A stretch of 64,000 nt of DNA from Capsicum annuum (GCF_002878395.1 NW_025892514.1:62001-126000), one strand, 5' to 3'; positions 11,713-24,302 are shown, numbered from the stretch's first letter. Numbers and translations: made by a program. Notes: generated from the sequence alone by a model not told the origin.

Positions 11713-12900
11713 ATGCCTACTAGATAAAATAATGGAAGAAAAAACGGGGATCTACCTGCACCACCACCTGTTCAGGAAGATCCCTTGAATGACCATGTTT
11801 CTCATGCTGAGTTCAAAGCTGTTTCACAGCCTTGGCCCATTCAGTAGCTTCTCAAAAAAATCAGCATGTTGTTTCCCTCACTAATTTAGTGATGAATGTG
11901 GCTACAACTAGGGTCCGAGACTACAACTGGATAAATCCCCCTTATATTTTTTGGATCCAAGTCTGAAGAGGATCCATAGGAGTTTCTACATAAAGTGCAA
12001 AAGTGATTGACATTATGGATGTCACTTCAAGAGAGAGTGTAGACTTGGATACCTATAAATTACAGAGAGTATCTCACACCTGGTTCAAGTAGTGGAAGGA
12101 GAATAGAGAAGATGAGGCAAGGCCTATAGAGTGGAAGGAGTTTGCCATGAATTTCTTAGAAAGTTTCTTCCCACTACAGTTGAGAGAACTGAAGGTTTAG
12201 GAGTTCATAAATTTAAAGCAAGTTAGTATAAGTGTGAAGGAGTACACTCTCAAGTTCACTTGTCGGGGTATGCTTCAAATGTGGTGGCTGATCTAGGTCT
12301 AGGATGAGTAAGTTCGTATCTGGTGTATATGATAGTATGGTCAAGGAGTGTAGGACCACCATGTTGATTAAGAAGATGGACCTGTCTAGACTTATGGTTT
12401 ATGCACAGCAGATTGAGAAAGAGAAACTTAAGGATAAACAGAGAGAGAATAAGAGGCCCAAAACAGGTAGTTTCAACTTTTCTCAACCAAGGTCAATAGA
12501 CGGTAACCGTTCTCAGTTCTTTCAGAAATTTTCAGCCCCAGCTCCATCTTCAGCCCACCAGTGCCTAAGTTCAGGCAGGACATTCGAGATAGAGTGCCAG
12601 ACTTTAAGACCCAGGGTAGTGTAAACAATGGTCATAGCACTCTATAGAAAGTGTGGTAGGAATATCAGGGTGAATTTCGGGAAGATAGTACTATATGCAT
12701 TGGTTATGGTAAGCCAGTCCACATGATCAAGAAGTGTCAAGTGGTATCCCAGAAGGAAGGAGATTCATGCCAATAGAACTAGTCCAATTTTTCAACAACT
12801 CTAGCAGGTCACCCAACTTAGCAGGGTACCACTTCTAGAGGAACCAGTGGACAATGCCAGAATATGCTGTATGCTCTCAAAACTTAGCATGATCAAGAAA
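11713..12900 (+). pseudogene. Element B gag
   Basis: Starts at ATG 11713 (MPTR then a stop), about 200 bases after the primer site; element G starts its gag the same way at 62401. The Pro-rich N-terminus (LPAPPPVQEDPL) is followed by gag-core remnants (about 12010-12260: IDIMDVTSRE..., KQVSISVKEYTLKF), an AQQIEKEKLKDKQRENKRPKTGSF stretch (about 12400-12475; residues split over a stop-free 106-codon segment 12304-12624) and a decayed knuckle near 12690-12740 (CIGYGKPVH...KKC, one Cys replaced by Tyr). Frameshifts and TAG stops are frequent. Not functional. Confidence 0.75.
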
Positions 12901-12919
12901 GCTCTCCTGATATGGTTAC

Positions 12920-13962
12920 GGGTAAGTTACAACTCTTCATCATGTTTATTCATTGCTAGATCCAAGAGCTTCACCTTCCTTTGTGACTCTTTACATCTCT
13001 GTAGACTTTGGTATTAGTCGAAAAATATTAGTAGAGTCTTTCTTAGAGTTTACCCTAGTGGTTAAGTCCATTATAGCCAGAAGGGTATACAAAAATTGTC
13101 GTCTCAGTTTTTTAGAAAGTTACTTTAGTTGATCTTTTGGAGTTTTAGATGACTGATTTTGATGTCATTCTTGGCATAGATTGTCTCTACTCATGCTATG
13201 CCTTAGTTGACTGTAAAAATAGAATTGTCCAGTTCAAGTTTTCTAATAAGCCTTTTATTGAATGGAGGGGTAGTACTTTAGTGCTTAAGGGACAGTTTGT
13301 TTCCTATCTTAAGGTAAGAAAAATGATATCTAAGAGGTGTATTTACCATCTCGTCTGAGAAAAGGACTCAAATTTTTGAACTCTGAGTTTTTAGTCTGTT
13401 TCAGTAGTAAAAGAATTTCCTAATGTTTTCCTAGAGGATCCTCCTAGAGTTACTCCCGAAAGGGAGATAGACTTCAGGATAGAACTCCTTCCAAATACCC
13501 AACCTATCTCTATTCCACCTTAAAAAATGGCTCCAGCTGAGCTTAAGGAGATAAAAGAGATATTAAAGGATCTCTTGGATAAAGGTTTCATCAGGCCTAG
13601 TGTTTCACCATAGGGTGCTCCAATTCTCTTCGTGCGCAAGAATGATGGTTCTCTCAAAATATACATTGACTATCATCTAATAAATAAAGTCATAATCAAG
13701 AATAATTATCCTCTCCCCAGGATTGATGACTTATTCGACCAACTTTAGGGTGCAGGTTATTTCTCTGAGATAGACCTTAGATCCGTCTATCATCAGCTTA
13801 GAGTCAGAGAATGTGACATTTCAAAGACATCATTCAGAACTCGGTATGGTCACTTTGAATTCCTAGTTATGTATTTTGGACCAACAAATTCCCCTACAAC
13901 TTTCATGGACTTGATGAATAGCGTGTTCAAGCAGTACTTGGAAATGTTTGTAATAGTCTTTA
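12920..13962 (+). pseudogene. Element B pol, segment 1: protease and RT N-terminal half
   Basis: Protease remnants at 12940-13140, then an open stretch 13149-13358 (DFDVILGIDCLYSCYALVDC) marking the protease-RT junction. RT fingers and palm follow: the [10 protein letters not shown] box near 13590 with Trp of SPWGAP replaced by a stop, RKNDGSL, LPRIDD (13715) and YGHFEFLVM (about 13845). The frame runs to 13962, just upstream of the catalytic aspartates, where nested element 1 is inserted. The gene continues at 21246. Stops are mostly TAG in place of Gln or Trp codons. Confidence 0.85.
13958..13962. repeat. Target-site duplication of nested element 1, left copy
   Basis: CTTTA before the LTR start at 13963; the partner is CTTCA at 21246-21250 (4 of 5 bases match). 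The duplicated site lies in the codons just before the RT catalytic aspartates of element B. Confidence 0.7.
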
Positions 13963-15541
13963 TGTCAGGACCCGAGGCAACTCCCTAGTTATAACACGGT
14001 TCTTAGAACTACAAGTGATACCAAGGTAACCCATGAAATGGCATAATACTTAAGCAACTGATTTAGAATAAATAAAATAGCTAAATTTACTGTGTGGAAA
14101 CATAATCGTGACATAATATGGATAAATAAAATACTGATAAAGTTTACAATCTAATAAAACTAAAGAGAGAACTGGAATTACATTTCATGACTCTGACTGA
14201 ATATCTATGAAGCCTCTACTATACTGACTATAGATAGTTGGGACATGCCTATAACAACCAATAATTAATACATATGAATAATCACAATAAAGTACATGAA
14301 CTGCCACTTCCTGGAGTCCCCAAAAAAGGAGAATTCATCACTTGCTTGCTGGAAACTACAAATATCTGATTGTGATATGTAGGCTACAACTGGTACCTAC
14401 ATTATGAGACAATGTAGCACATAGCATATATATGGATCAGTACTTCTATAATGTACTGAGTAAGTGGGGGTAAATGCAATAATTAAAACTAATTACAAAC
14501 AAAATCTTAAAGCATGCATGCTAAGTGCAAGTAAACTCACCAAGAGACTAAAATAAACTGAGAGATGAAGTATCTTAAAATATACGTAACAAATATAATC
14601 TGATAAGATGGTGAATCACCACACTTATTTTCTTAAATCTTTACAAATTATAATCTGATAAGCTGGTGACTCACTACACTTAGTTTCTTAAATCTTTAAT
14701 TTTGTAGAATGAATAGAACTGAAGCTGGGAAGCGGTAGAAATAGATATTGTATGTAAGTCTCATGTATAACTGAATAGACAGTAAAACCATACTAAGGGT
14801 CATGTATGGATACTGAGCATGAAAACATGAACATTTAAAACTGAGAATGCAAGACCAAGTAAATCATGTACTGAAATAATCTAAATATCTAAATAATTTA
14901 TATCAGAATAACTGAAATAATTTGTAAAACTGACTGAATAAATACTAAAATCTTTCTACATGGTGAAAATACACCTGAACTAAGATAAACTTAATACTGA
15001 CTGAAACTGTAGGAGGTATCATGTAATCGATATGTCCTAATCTGAGCTAATCAGGGTTCAACTTGTAACCCTAGTTGGAAGGGTGTCAGTTCCGCACCAC
15101 GGGTACTAATACTGGTGTCCCGAAGGAACTAGGTGTCAAGCCTAAATTGATGGGTGGCCCCTGAGAAGAAGTCAAGCCTAAACTGACAGGTGATAACTTT
15201 TTACTCGAGTATTGGATTAAAGAGAAATTGGTATTGTTGGCAACCTAACTCAATTATATACAATTTGGTGGGTATTGAAATGAAAAATTCCACTTATATA
15301 AAAAGTTATATAAGTTCAAAGTTGACCCTTGTAGAATCAAATACAATGATTTAGCCGAATCAAATGCTCTTAGTTCAAGTTTGCTCTACGTGATTCCCAT
15401 GAACATTTTTCACCTCAAAAGCATTCTTAAACACTAACATAATAATTATGACACATGTATTTAAATACCAATCATGGGATTAAAGTTTACATATGTAGGG
15501 ATTACGATTCAAAGTCTAGCCTGAAAATGCGGGGTGTTACA
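13963..15541 (-). repeat. Nested element 1, left (3') LTR with internal deletion
   Basis: Runs from TGTCAGGACCCGAGG to GGGGTGTTACA on the plus strand. Compared with the right LTR it lacks 1,452 bp (19448-20899 of that copy); the junction is at 15193/15194. The missing part holds the word block, TATA region and hairpin. It has also gained a second copy of a 55-bp unit at 14591-14698. Both changes must postdate insertion, since paired LTRs start identical. Confidence 0.85.
14591..14698 (-). repeat. 55-bp tandem duplication within LTR
   Basis: Two near-identical units, each with TAATCTGATAAG (14596 and 14651) and TTTCTTAAATCTTT. The partner LTR has one copy, at about 18868-18925. Confidence 0.8.
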
Positions 15542-15556
15542 TTATCTCCTCCTTGG
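15542..15556 (-). promoter_or_regulatory. Polypurine tract of nested element 1
   Basis: Minus strand CCAAGGAGGAGATAA directly before the LTR start TGTAACACCCCG. This is the expected position and composition for the plus-strand DNA primer, and it fixes minus orientation. Confidence 0.75.
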
Positions 15557-18214
15557 AACCATTTGTCCTGTAATGATGGGTAGGAACTTGTTAAAATCTT
15601 ATAAGTATGGAATAATGTACACATGACATATATGATAATGAAAGATATAGCTGAGCTGAAACATTATAACTTTAATCATGAAACTGATTTTTGAGCTAAC
15701 TTGTATAAGGTGTATTATAATGTCTGAGGTGGAATACTTAGAAAACTGAGATTATGCACTGACCACTTATGAACTGAGTTACGACTAAATCATTGAATCT
15801 AAAACATGATGTCTGGACTAAACTAAATTCACAACTTGCATGGACGTGAATGAATTACCTTATGGACTAACCATATTCATGAAACTTCGGATAGTAAAAC
15901 TAGATGGAAAGATGGAATACCACAGGAACTTGTCTGTCTAACTTCTAAACTGAATTGTTGGCTATACAGACTAAATTATAATGAAATACTAAACTGGAGT
16001 ATTTCTTCAACATTCTTTGCAGGAAGTTCTATTAACATTAGGGAGCAAAGAATCTTGGGCATGATTTGAATAAGGTCTCTTAGTAAGGAATCGCAACATG
16101 GCATAACTCTATATCATGGAACATAGGGATATAAAATATCATCTAGGATACAATCACTATGCCTTAAGCAAGGTAACTTCTAAATTTTACACTTCTCAAA
16201 TACTTCCTCAATCCTACTTGCCCTCTTGAATACTATGCTCATTTATTCAACTTGAAATTTTTACATGGGCACATATAACTACTCTAGCCAAAGTCTGAAT
16301 TGAACTACACACTTTCACCAAGTTCAATCCTAACTCAAAATCATAAGGTACTGCACATAACACCATAACCTAGTCTGAACCATGAATTTAATACCCCATG
16401 CATTTTTACAACTTCTCATCACAAGAATAATTCTTCTTACCCTTTTAATAATGAGATTCAACCTCTTACTAGGAATTTACTAGCGCACCATGTACCCATC
16501 CACTTACATATCAACATGACATTCAAGCCTATCATGATAACAACATATGAACTTCTAGGAGAACAACCCATAAAAGAATTTTTCTCATATTCTCTAAACC
16601 TTTATCAATAACAACTTTCTTGCACTATTCTTAAGAAGGCACACATGAAATTCTCAACTACGAATGACATATATCAAAATATCTACCTCAATCATCCTTC
16701 ACGCTTATAACCTGAGATACAACTAGATGCAATAATGTTTCCCCAAGATAAGATATTTAGTCTCTCCCATCCAAATAATTAATCCTCACCACTATCATTA
16801 CATAAGGAAAGACCACTAAAATATAGAACATGAGGACCTAAAACATGAAAGAATACTATACGTAACTTGGACACTTAATTGAAGCCTAGGGAATAGAGAA
16901 TCTAAAGCATAAATTCATCAAAGAGATCAAAACTGAGGACATACATGACATGATTTGAATTTTACTGGTCATTTAGAGTGTAGCATGAGTACTTGGAACA
17001 AAACATACTATTAAGCATGAGTACATGATTCATGAGTTGCATGACCTGAGTTTAGAGTTCATAAATTCATGGAATACAATTCGTACTGCTGAGTGAACTG
17101 GAACTCCTTATACTAGGAATTGGAAGCACACATGATTCTATGGAAAGAGCATGAATATAAGCTATGAGCATAGAGATGGCGTGTAAGGCATAAGTAGACG
17201 TCATGATGACTGAAGTACAAATATAGAAATAAGAATGGGTCTGGCATCCTCCCTTACTAATGTTCTACAATACACTAACATCACTACTAGAATCTGAGAG
17301 ACAGACTTGGTTACTTATTCTATCACCCCCCCCCCCCTTAGCTTTAATCTATCATTCCAAGTCTATGGACCCCTTTAATGAACTCTAAATTGAATTGCAA
17401 CTGGTTTACTCTAGATCCTAACTTAAACATTTACTAACTTAGAATCTTTAGGAGTATCACTATACCATGAGTTCACACCATCTAGAATTTCAAACTCATA
17501 TTTTTATTTTCTTAATCATCAAAGATTCAACTTAGATTCTAAAATATAACATGGATATTCACAAACCTTTAATGAACCATACTACTCCCATCATAGCCTA
17601 CTAGTATCACATCTCTAAGCTTATATTTTCCCTAAATTGGGAGAATTAACATTATGCCAATATTCCCAACATCATTATACCAAATTTTGAATCATCAAAC
17701 TCAAATTCCTGCATGCATTATTTTAAGCCTACTGATTAATCTTTCATAAAACTAGCCATGGGTACATAATCTACTAAATCTAGATAAGCACTATGCCTAC
17801 TTTACTGCTGCTAAACTTATGGGTTCACGCTTCTAACTTTAGACCATATGCTGTCAGAGGATTCTGGGAAGAGATCTGAGGGAACATCTGACTTTGTATT
17901 AGTGCACAATTTTTATGAACATAAATAAAGTCTTTACAACTCTGGAACTTAAAATCACTGATGGGGTACTTTCGATCCTTCGTACAATCCTGTAACTATT
18001 TGTGGGGACTGTTTGAGAAAAATCTATCCGTAATGATTTAAACTTGGATATAAATCATTAGAGAGCACATCTACTACACGATCTAAGAAGTGAAAGAAGG
18101 GAAATATTTTTGAAGTGCCCTGTAGCTTCTCAAAGAAAAGTACAGACATCTCTGTACCATTCCACAAGACTCTACTAGACATGACTTCATAAAAACCCTA
18201 GGACACTTGAACTC
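15557..18214 (-). other. Non-coding interior of nested element 1
   Basis: About 2.7 kb, AT-rich, stop-dense in all frames, with no motif of gag, protease, RT or integrase. It holds a run of twelve C at 17326-17337. The stretch at about 18118-18200 resembles 34375-34470, the leader next to the minus LTR at 34493, so two elements share this untranslated leader. Confidence 0.6.
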
Positions 18215-18232
18215 TATTCTCTAATACCGAGT
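18215..18232 (-). promoter_or_regulatory. Primer-binding-site-like sequence of nested element 1
   Basis: Minus strand AACTCGGTATTAGAGAA, a mutated form of the initiator-Met site TGGTATCAGAGC, adjacent to the LTR terminus at 18234. Confidence 0.6.
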
Positions 18233-18233
18233 T

Positions 18234-21200
18234 TGTCATGACACGAGGCTACCCCCTATTCATAACACGGTGCTTAGAATCACAGGTGATCCTAAGCTAA
18301 CCCATGAACTGGCGTGATACTTGAGCAACTAATTTAAAATAAATAAAATAGCTAACTTTGTTGTGTGGAAACTTGATAATGACATAATCTGGATAAATAA
18401 AATACTGATAAAGTTTACAATCTAATAAAACTAAAAAAAGAATTGGAATTTACATTTCATGACTCTGACTGACTATCTATGAAGCCTCTACAACACTGAC
18501 TATAGATAGCTGGGACATTCCTCCAACTACCACTAATGAATACATATGAATAATCAAAATAAAGTACATGAACTACCACTGACTGGAGTCCCCAAAATAG
18601 GAGAACTCATCACCGATTGGCTGGAAACTATAACAATCTAACTATGATGTGTCAGCTATGACTGGTACCTATATTATGAGACAATATAGCAGATAGACAT
18701 ATATAAGGATCAGTAATTCTGGAATGTACTGAGTAAGTGGGGGTAAATTCATTAAGTAAAATTGATTACATACAAAATCTTAGAGCATGCATGCTAAGTG
18801 CAAGTAGAATCACCAAGAAACTAAAATAAACTAGAAGCTTAAGTATCTTAAAACATGCATAAAAAATATAATCTGATAAGATGGTGAATCACTAAACTTA
18901 GTTTCTTAAATCTTTACTTTTGTAGAATAAATAGAATTGAAGCTGGGAAGCAATGGCACATGGATACTATATGTAAGTCTCATGTAAACCTGAATAGACT
19001 GCAAAACCGTACTAAGGGTCATGCATGGATAATCAACATGAAAATATGAACATTTAAAATTGAGAATCCAAAACTATGTAAATCATGTATTGAAATGATC
19101 TGAATATCTGAATAACTAAAATAATCAATAAAATTGATTGAATAAATACTGAAATCTGTCTAATTGGTCAAGCAAATCTAAACTAAGATAAATTGAATAC
19201 TTACTAAAATTATGGGAGGTATCATGTAACCGACATGCCCCAATATAAGCCAATTGGGGTCCAACCTATAACCCTAGTTGGAAAGGTGTCAGTACAGTGC
19301 CACAGGTACTAACATTGGCTGTGTGGATCAGCTAAACTGGTGTCTCGAAGGACTAGGATGTCAAGCCTAAACTGATGGGTGACCCCTAAAAGGAAGGTAA
19401 CTGATGGGTGACCCCTAAGAGAAAGGTAAGCCTAAACTGACGGGTGACCTCTTATATCCTATATTGGCTATGTAGTTCTAGAGTACAGGGACTACTACTA
19501 ATGACTTTGCCTAACTGATAGGAAAGTCGCCATCCCTCCATTCGCTTGGTGCTAAATTCTACTTCCAACAAAACTGACACTGAAATCATGAACTGGTGTA
19601 TGCACTGAAGATTGATACGCTCAAACATGACATTTTAAAAATTAAAAGTGCATGCATAATCTGAAGTAACCATGAACTTGTAAACTAAGGTATTTAACTT
19701 GAAAGAATACTAGTGGGTTCATTATAAAAATGATAATTTGAATATGGGGATAAAATCATTGTTATGACTGACTTGTTACTTAAAAATTTAAAATCAGGTA
19801 AATCACATAGGTATCGGGGGTTCATAATCCACCAGCACTGAATGATTCATAAAATATAATATTAACACTAAAAAATATAGTATGGAAATCAAGGATCAAA
19901 GATCCAAAACATAAACATCTCACAAAGTAAGTGAAGGGCATGAACTTGAACATAGGAATGTTTTAAACATGAGTAAACAACATGATTGCATGGCTAAGTT
20001 CATAGGTAGATATTATAACATGAAATTCACTTGAATAGGATATGGAAAATTAAAACTTGAAACTTGAAACATGAGATAACCTACCTTTTCATGGGATTAT
20101 ATGTGAACATGAATTGAGTTCAAACTACTAAGGAGAACATGAATCAAACTCATCTTGAGCATGTAAAATACCATAATGAAGGAAAAACTTTTACTTTAAT
20201 CAAAGTAATGAAATTCAAAAAAAAAAAATATCGACCTTGTAGTTTGAAATATGAATAAGCACAAGTCATACTCTCTTTAGCCACTTAAATCACATGATAA
20301 TGCTATGATTTCAACACATGAGGATTGGGAATAAACCCTAACTTAAAACATATAAATTCAACTTAAAAATAATACTTTTGGGTATAACATTGAAAGATTA
20401 ACCTTGTTCAAAATCCCATATACCTTAATTGAATGAATTCTTGAAGAAATTTGAAATTGGAACTTAGACCCTTGAATTCTTGAGGAAGAAATCTTGAATC
20501 TTGAGACTTGAAAAATGAACTCGTGAAAGAAATCCTATTCTTGATGTTTTCATGAAGATTATTGAACTTGGAAGCTTGAATTCTTGGATTTCTTGAGAGT
20601 AAAAACTTCGATTATTGTTCTTATAAAAGGAGAGGGTTTTTGTGTGAGTTAATTTGAAGAAGAAGGGAAAATAATGTCCTTTTGGGTGTTATAATTCGTG
20701 CTTTGGACTTTTGGGGTTGAGGGGAAAGGATCAAAGTACCCCTTGACCCTTAAAAATCTAAAACAATAAAGGAATAGACCCTATGGCATGCCCTTTAGTC
20801 TGTGGGCATATCCCCATTGATTCCCTCCTTATTTCGGGGGAATAACCCCCATGGTGCAGGCTTATTATCTGACCTTACTGCCTTTCACGAAAAAGGCCAT
20901 AACTTTTCACTCGGGTATCAAATTAAGGAGAAATTGGTATCATTGGAAAGCTAATTCAATTATATACAATTTAGTGGGTCTTGATCTGAAATATTCAACA
21001 TATATAAAAATTTATATACATTCAAAGTTGACCCTTGTTGAATCGAATACAAATATTTGGCCAAATCAAAGGTTATTAGTTCAACTTCACTCTGAGTGAT
21101 TCTCATGAACATTTTTACCTCAAAACCATTAATAAACCTAAAATAATGACCATGAAACATGTATTAAAATACCAATCATGGGATTAAAGTTTACATATGT

Positions 21201-21245
21201 ATGAAATACGGTTTTAGGTCTAGCCCAAATATACGGGGTGTTACA
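18234..21245 (-). repeat. Nested element 1, right (5') LTR, 3.0 kb
   Basis: Complete LTR: on the minus strand it begins TGTAACACCCCG at 21245 and ends ...CATGACA at 18234. From its start it carries the conserved block (20951-20895), a family word block with GGGGGAATAACCCCC and CATGG words (about 20880-20770), a TTTTATAAG box (about 20633) and the GGTATATGGG site with a decayed hairpin (20424-20385). Short tandem repeats of CTGATGGGTGACCCCTAA lie at about 19375-19447. It matches the solo LTR 41805-44124 at both ends and in the conserved block. Confidence 0.85.
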
Positions 21246-22109
21246 CTTCATTGATGACATCATTTTATATTCTCGTAGTGAGAATGATCATGCAGACCAT
21301 CTAAGAGTTATGTTGAAAAATCGTAGAGATAATCAGTTATTTAGTAAGTTCAGTTAGTGTGAATTTTGGTTGAGATCATTAGATTTTTTTGGTCACATCA
21401 TTTCTGGTGATGAAATTCAAGTTATTCCCTAAAAGAACATAGTAGTGAGAAACTGTCCTAGACTCATCTCTTTATCTTATATCAAGAGTTTCTTGCGTTT
21501 AGCTGTCTATTAAAAATGGTTTGTTGAAGGGTTTTCTTATATTTCTTCCCTCATGTCAAGGATAACCTAGAAGAAGGTTAAATTTCAATGGTCAAATTCC
21601 TGCGAGAAGAGTTTTAGGAGTAGAAGACTCGACTCACTTTTGCCCCAGTCTTGACTTTGTCAGATGGCACAGAGGGGTTCATAGTATATTATGATACTTC
21701 TAGAGTTGGTTTGGGTTATGTGTTGATATAGAGAGGTAAGGTCATATCCTATGCTTCTAGACAGCTTAAGCCTCATGAGAAGAATTATCCAACCCATGAT
21801 CTTGAGTTGGCAGCTATTGTCTTTGCCTTGAAAATTTGGAGGCATTATCTTTATGGGGTTCATGTTTATGTGTACACAGATCACAAGAGATTACAGTATG
21901 TATTCACATAGAAAAACCTAAATCTTCACCAGATAAGATGGCTTGAGTTGTTCAAAGACTATGATATGAGTGTGTTGTATCATTTAGGCAAGGCCAATAT
22001 AGTGGTAGATGCCCTTAGTAGATTGTCTATGAGTTGTGTTTCCCATTTTGAGGATGATAAGAAGGAGTTAGTTGATGTTCCGACTTTTGAAGAAACATTT
22101 TAGGCCCTT
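21246..22109 (+). pseudogene. Element B pol, segment 2: RT catalytic box, connection and RNase H
   Basis: Resumes after nested element 1 with FIDDIILYSRSENDHADHLR (21248 on), the two catalytic Asp codons at 21253-21258. FFGHIISG follows (about 21390), then RNase H with GFIVYYDTSRVGLGYVL (about 21672-21725), [18 protein letters not shown] (about 21758-21812) and a conserved DALSRLSM ending (about 22010-22030). At least four stops are TAG where the family has Gln. The frame is lost near 22105 where nested element 2 begins. Confidence 0.85.
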
Positions 22110-22310
22110 TTCATCGGATAATTGTATGTTTTCAAGCAGCTACTGTTGTATTTAACATTGGACTTTAGTGTTTTCAGGACAAGAACTGAGTGTGAAGAAT
22201 AACTTGGAATAACTGGGCGAAACAAGAGAAAAATGACCAACGACCACTTAGGTGAAGGACCGTTAACCATGCGATGGACCGTCAGCCTAATCGCTGCCCA
22301 AAAGTAGAAA

Positions 22311-22540
22311 GCAGTGTCACTAGAAGTCCTGCGATGGTCCAGGTGATAGATCATTGACCCTGCAATGAACCGTTGTCTGACCTGTCGCCTGACCCATCAC
22401 CATAAAGCAGAATGTAGTGTCACTAGAAGTCCCGCGATGGTCCATGCAATAGAAATTCAACCCTGCAATGAACCGTTACTCAACCCTTCACTAAGAAATA
22501 AAATATAGTATCACTGGAGCTCAAGCGATGGTCCAAGCGA
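22311..22540 (+). repeat. Tandem repeat, period 91-103 bp, in LTR promoter region
   Basis: Three units starting GCAGTGTCACTAGAAGTCC (22311), GTAGTGTCACTAGAAGTCC (22414) and ATAGTATCACTGGAGCTCA (22505), each continuing into GCGATGGTCC. Interleaved are words of both senses (GCGATGG and CCATCGC; ACCGT). It ends about 75 bases before the TATA box. Confidence 0.75.
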
Positions 22541-22615
22541 TGAACCATCGCCCGACCCGTCGAGCATGACACAGCTATTTTGAATTTAAATTTTAAAACC
22601 CAAGTCCTAGAATCG

Positions 22616-22623
22616 TATAAATA
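22616..22623 (+). promoter_or_regulatory. TATA box of nested element 2 LTR
   Basis: TATAAATA just downstream of the repeated word block, at the same relative position as the TATA boxes at 38316 and 48663. Confidence 0.6.
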
Positions 22624-23569
22624 CTAAGTATTAGGTTATATTTCACAACTTTTGACAGTAGTATCATACTTTCTCCTCTATTGAGAGCATTGTAACACTT
22701 TTCTTTGAGATTTGAAGCTAAAACTTAAGATCTGATTATTATTTCCATATTTTCCATTGAGGATTGAGAAGAAAAATATTTTAAATTTTTTAATTACTCT
22801 CTTAAATCTATTTATGAACATCAATATGCAATTAATATCTTATATGGGGATGAGCAGCTAAACTCCCATAACTAGGGTTATGGGAGCCTTAATGTAGAGA
22901 GCTGTTTGGGGTTGTGAATCCATTTGATTTCTAATATCTATCTAAATTGCATGAATCACTCTTCATTTTAATGACATCTCTTGGTTTCAAACTAAAGAAG
23001 TGAGCCCATGAATACCACTTGTCTGAACAAGAAAATAGATGTTGGGAAAAGAGGTGTTCACATGAAACCTATGGTTCTACCCTTTGGGTTAAGGGTTAAT
23101 GCCCTAACAGGATCAACCCTTATGAGAATTCTATTGAATAATACATGAATCCTTTAAGTTCGAAAGAAGTAAAGTGTGAAATACCCATTAGGTTGAGAAA
23201 CAAGTGAGTAATCCTTAGAATTCAACAATTCTTGCAATTGAAATTATAAGTTAGAAATCAAGCACAAATTCACAACCCTAACTATTTGAACATCTTGGTG
23301 AGCATAACTTTATTTAACTCATTCTCATTGAAATTATACTTGCATTAGCTCTCATTTCTAGACCTCTGTGTGATACAAGAATGAAAGAATACTATTAATA
23401 CATTAAAACTCCCCTTTATTCTGGAACCTTAGATCAACAGTTAATTAAGAATCAGCTTACTTAGTTTCACAAGTATTCCCTGTGGGATTCGACCCTAACT
23501 TTTGTTGGGTTCTATATTTGACAACGACCGCTTATACTTTTGTAAGAAAGTTGTAATTTAGGCGTATCA

Positions 23570-24302
23570 TTAGTCCATGAGGTGCATTAATTTTCTAGGT
23601 TAGGAGTTTGGTTGGTTGAGTCAGAAAAAGGTAGTATATGGGTGTAGAATGGTTCAGAATCTTTATTGATTATGGAAGAAAAAGAAAAGTAGGACAAGGA
23701 TCCTAGTTTGGTTAAATTGAAAGAGACAGTTAGAGCTCAGAAGTTGGAGGTTTTCTCCCAAAGAGGAGATGGTGTGCTTCATTTTTAGGGTAGGTTATGT
23801 GTTTCATATGTTGATGGTTTGAGACAACTAATATTAGCAAAAACGCATGGTTCATAGTATTCTATTCACCTCAAAGCCACTAAGATATACTGTGACTTAT
23901 GGAAAATCTATTGGTGGAGTGGTATGAAGATGGATATTGCATAGTTTATGGCTAAGTGTTCAAATTGTCAGCAGGTTAAGGTTGGCCACCAAATGCCTAG
24001 TGGTACACTTCAAGAGTTTAGCATCCCCACATAAAAGTGGGAGGTGGTAAACATGGATTTTGTGACAGGGTTGCCTCGTACGCATCATCAACATAATTTG
24101 ATTTGGGTCATTGTAGAGACAATGACAAAGTCAGTCCATTTCTTGCTAGTTCATACTTTGTATTTAGCTGAGGATTATGTCAGGCCCTATCTTAGGGAGT
24201 TGGTGAAGTTGCATAGGGTTCTATTGCCTATTATTTTAGATAGAGGTACTTAGTTTACCTCTTACTTTTGGAAGGCTTTACATAAGGGTCTTGGTACCCA
24301 AG
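23570..24302 (+). pseudogene. Element B pol, segment 3: integrase zinc finger and core
   Basis: Integrase N-terminal part after nested element 2: GDGVLHF (about 23768), a histidine/cysteine finger with CSNCQQVK at about 23960-23985, then the catalytic core with VVNMDFVTGLPRTHHQHN (24046 on; 24044-24253 is open for 69 codons), IWVIVETMTKSVHFL (family Asp-Arg replaced by Glu-Thr) and LDRGT (the second Asp, about 24235). It is cut at about 24302 by nested element 3, before the third catalytic residue. TAG/TAA replace Gln and Trp at several points. Confidence 0.85.

Larger units (their letters stand above)
13963..21245 (-). mobile_element. Nested element 1: non-coding LTR retrotransposon inside element B
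   Basis: A 7,283-bp insertion in minus orientation with two LTRs (13963-15541 and 18234-21245), a purine-rich tract next to the left (3') LTR and a primer-like site next to the right (5') LTR, flanked by CTTTA/CTTCA. The 2.7-kb interior has no gag or pol that I can recognise, and no frame of 60 codons or more is open between 13359 and 20850. That fits a large non-autonomous (LARD-like) element, or one with an unrecognisably decayed interior. Its LTR belongs to the same family as the solo LTR at 41805-44124. Confidence 0.85.
22110..23569 (+). mobile_element. Nested element 2: Athila/Tat-like LTR remnant
   Basis: About 1.46 kb between the RNase H and integrase of element B. It contains a tandemly repeated word block (22230-22565), a TATA box TATAAATA at 22616-22623 and a terminus GGCGTATCA at 23569. 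The end region (GGGATTCGACCCTAACTTTT, then GACAACGACCGC) resembles the end of the LTR at 24303-25755, placing it in the same superfamily. The left edge is uncertain (no clear TG start), so it is a 5'-truncated or solo LTR. No coding. Confidence 0.65.

Noticed and set aside
17326..17337. Run of twelve C as a functional tract
   Set aside because: A single homopolymer in decayed non-coding interior; no partner element or conserved position.
22311..22540. Regularly spaced repeats reminiscent of a CRISPR array
   Set aside because: Eukaryotic LTR context, only three units of about 100 bp with decayed copies; units carry the promoter word block.
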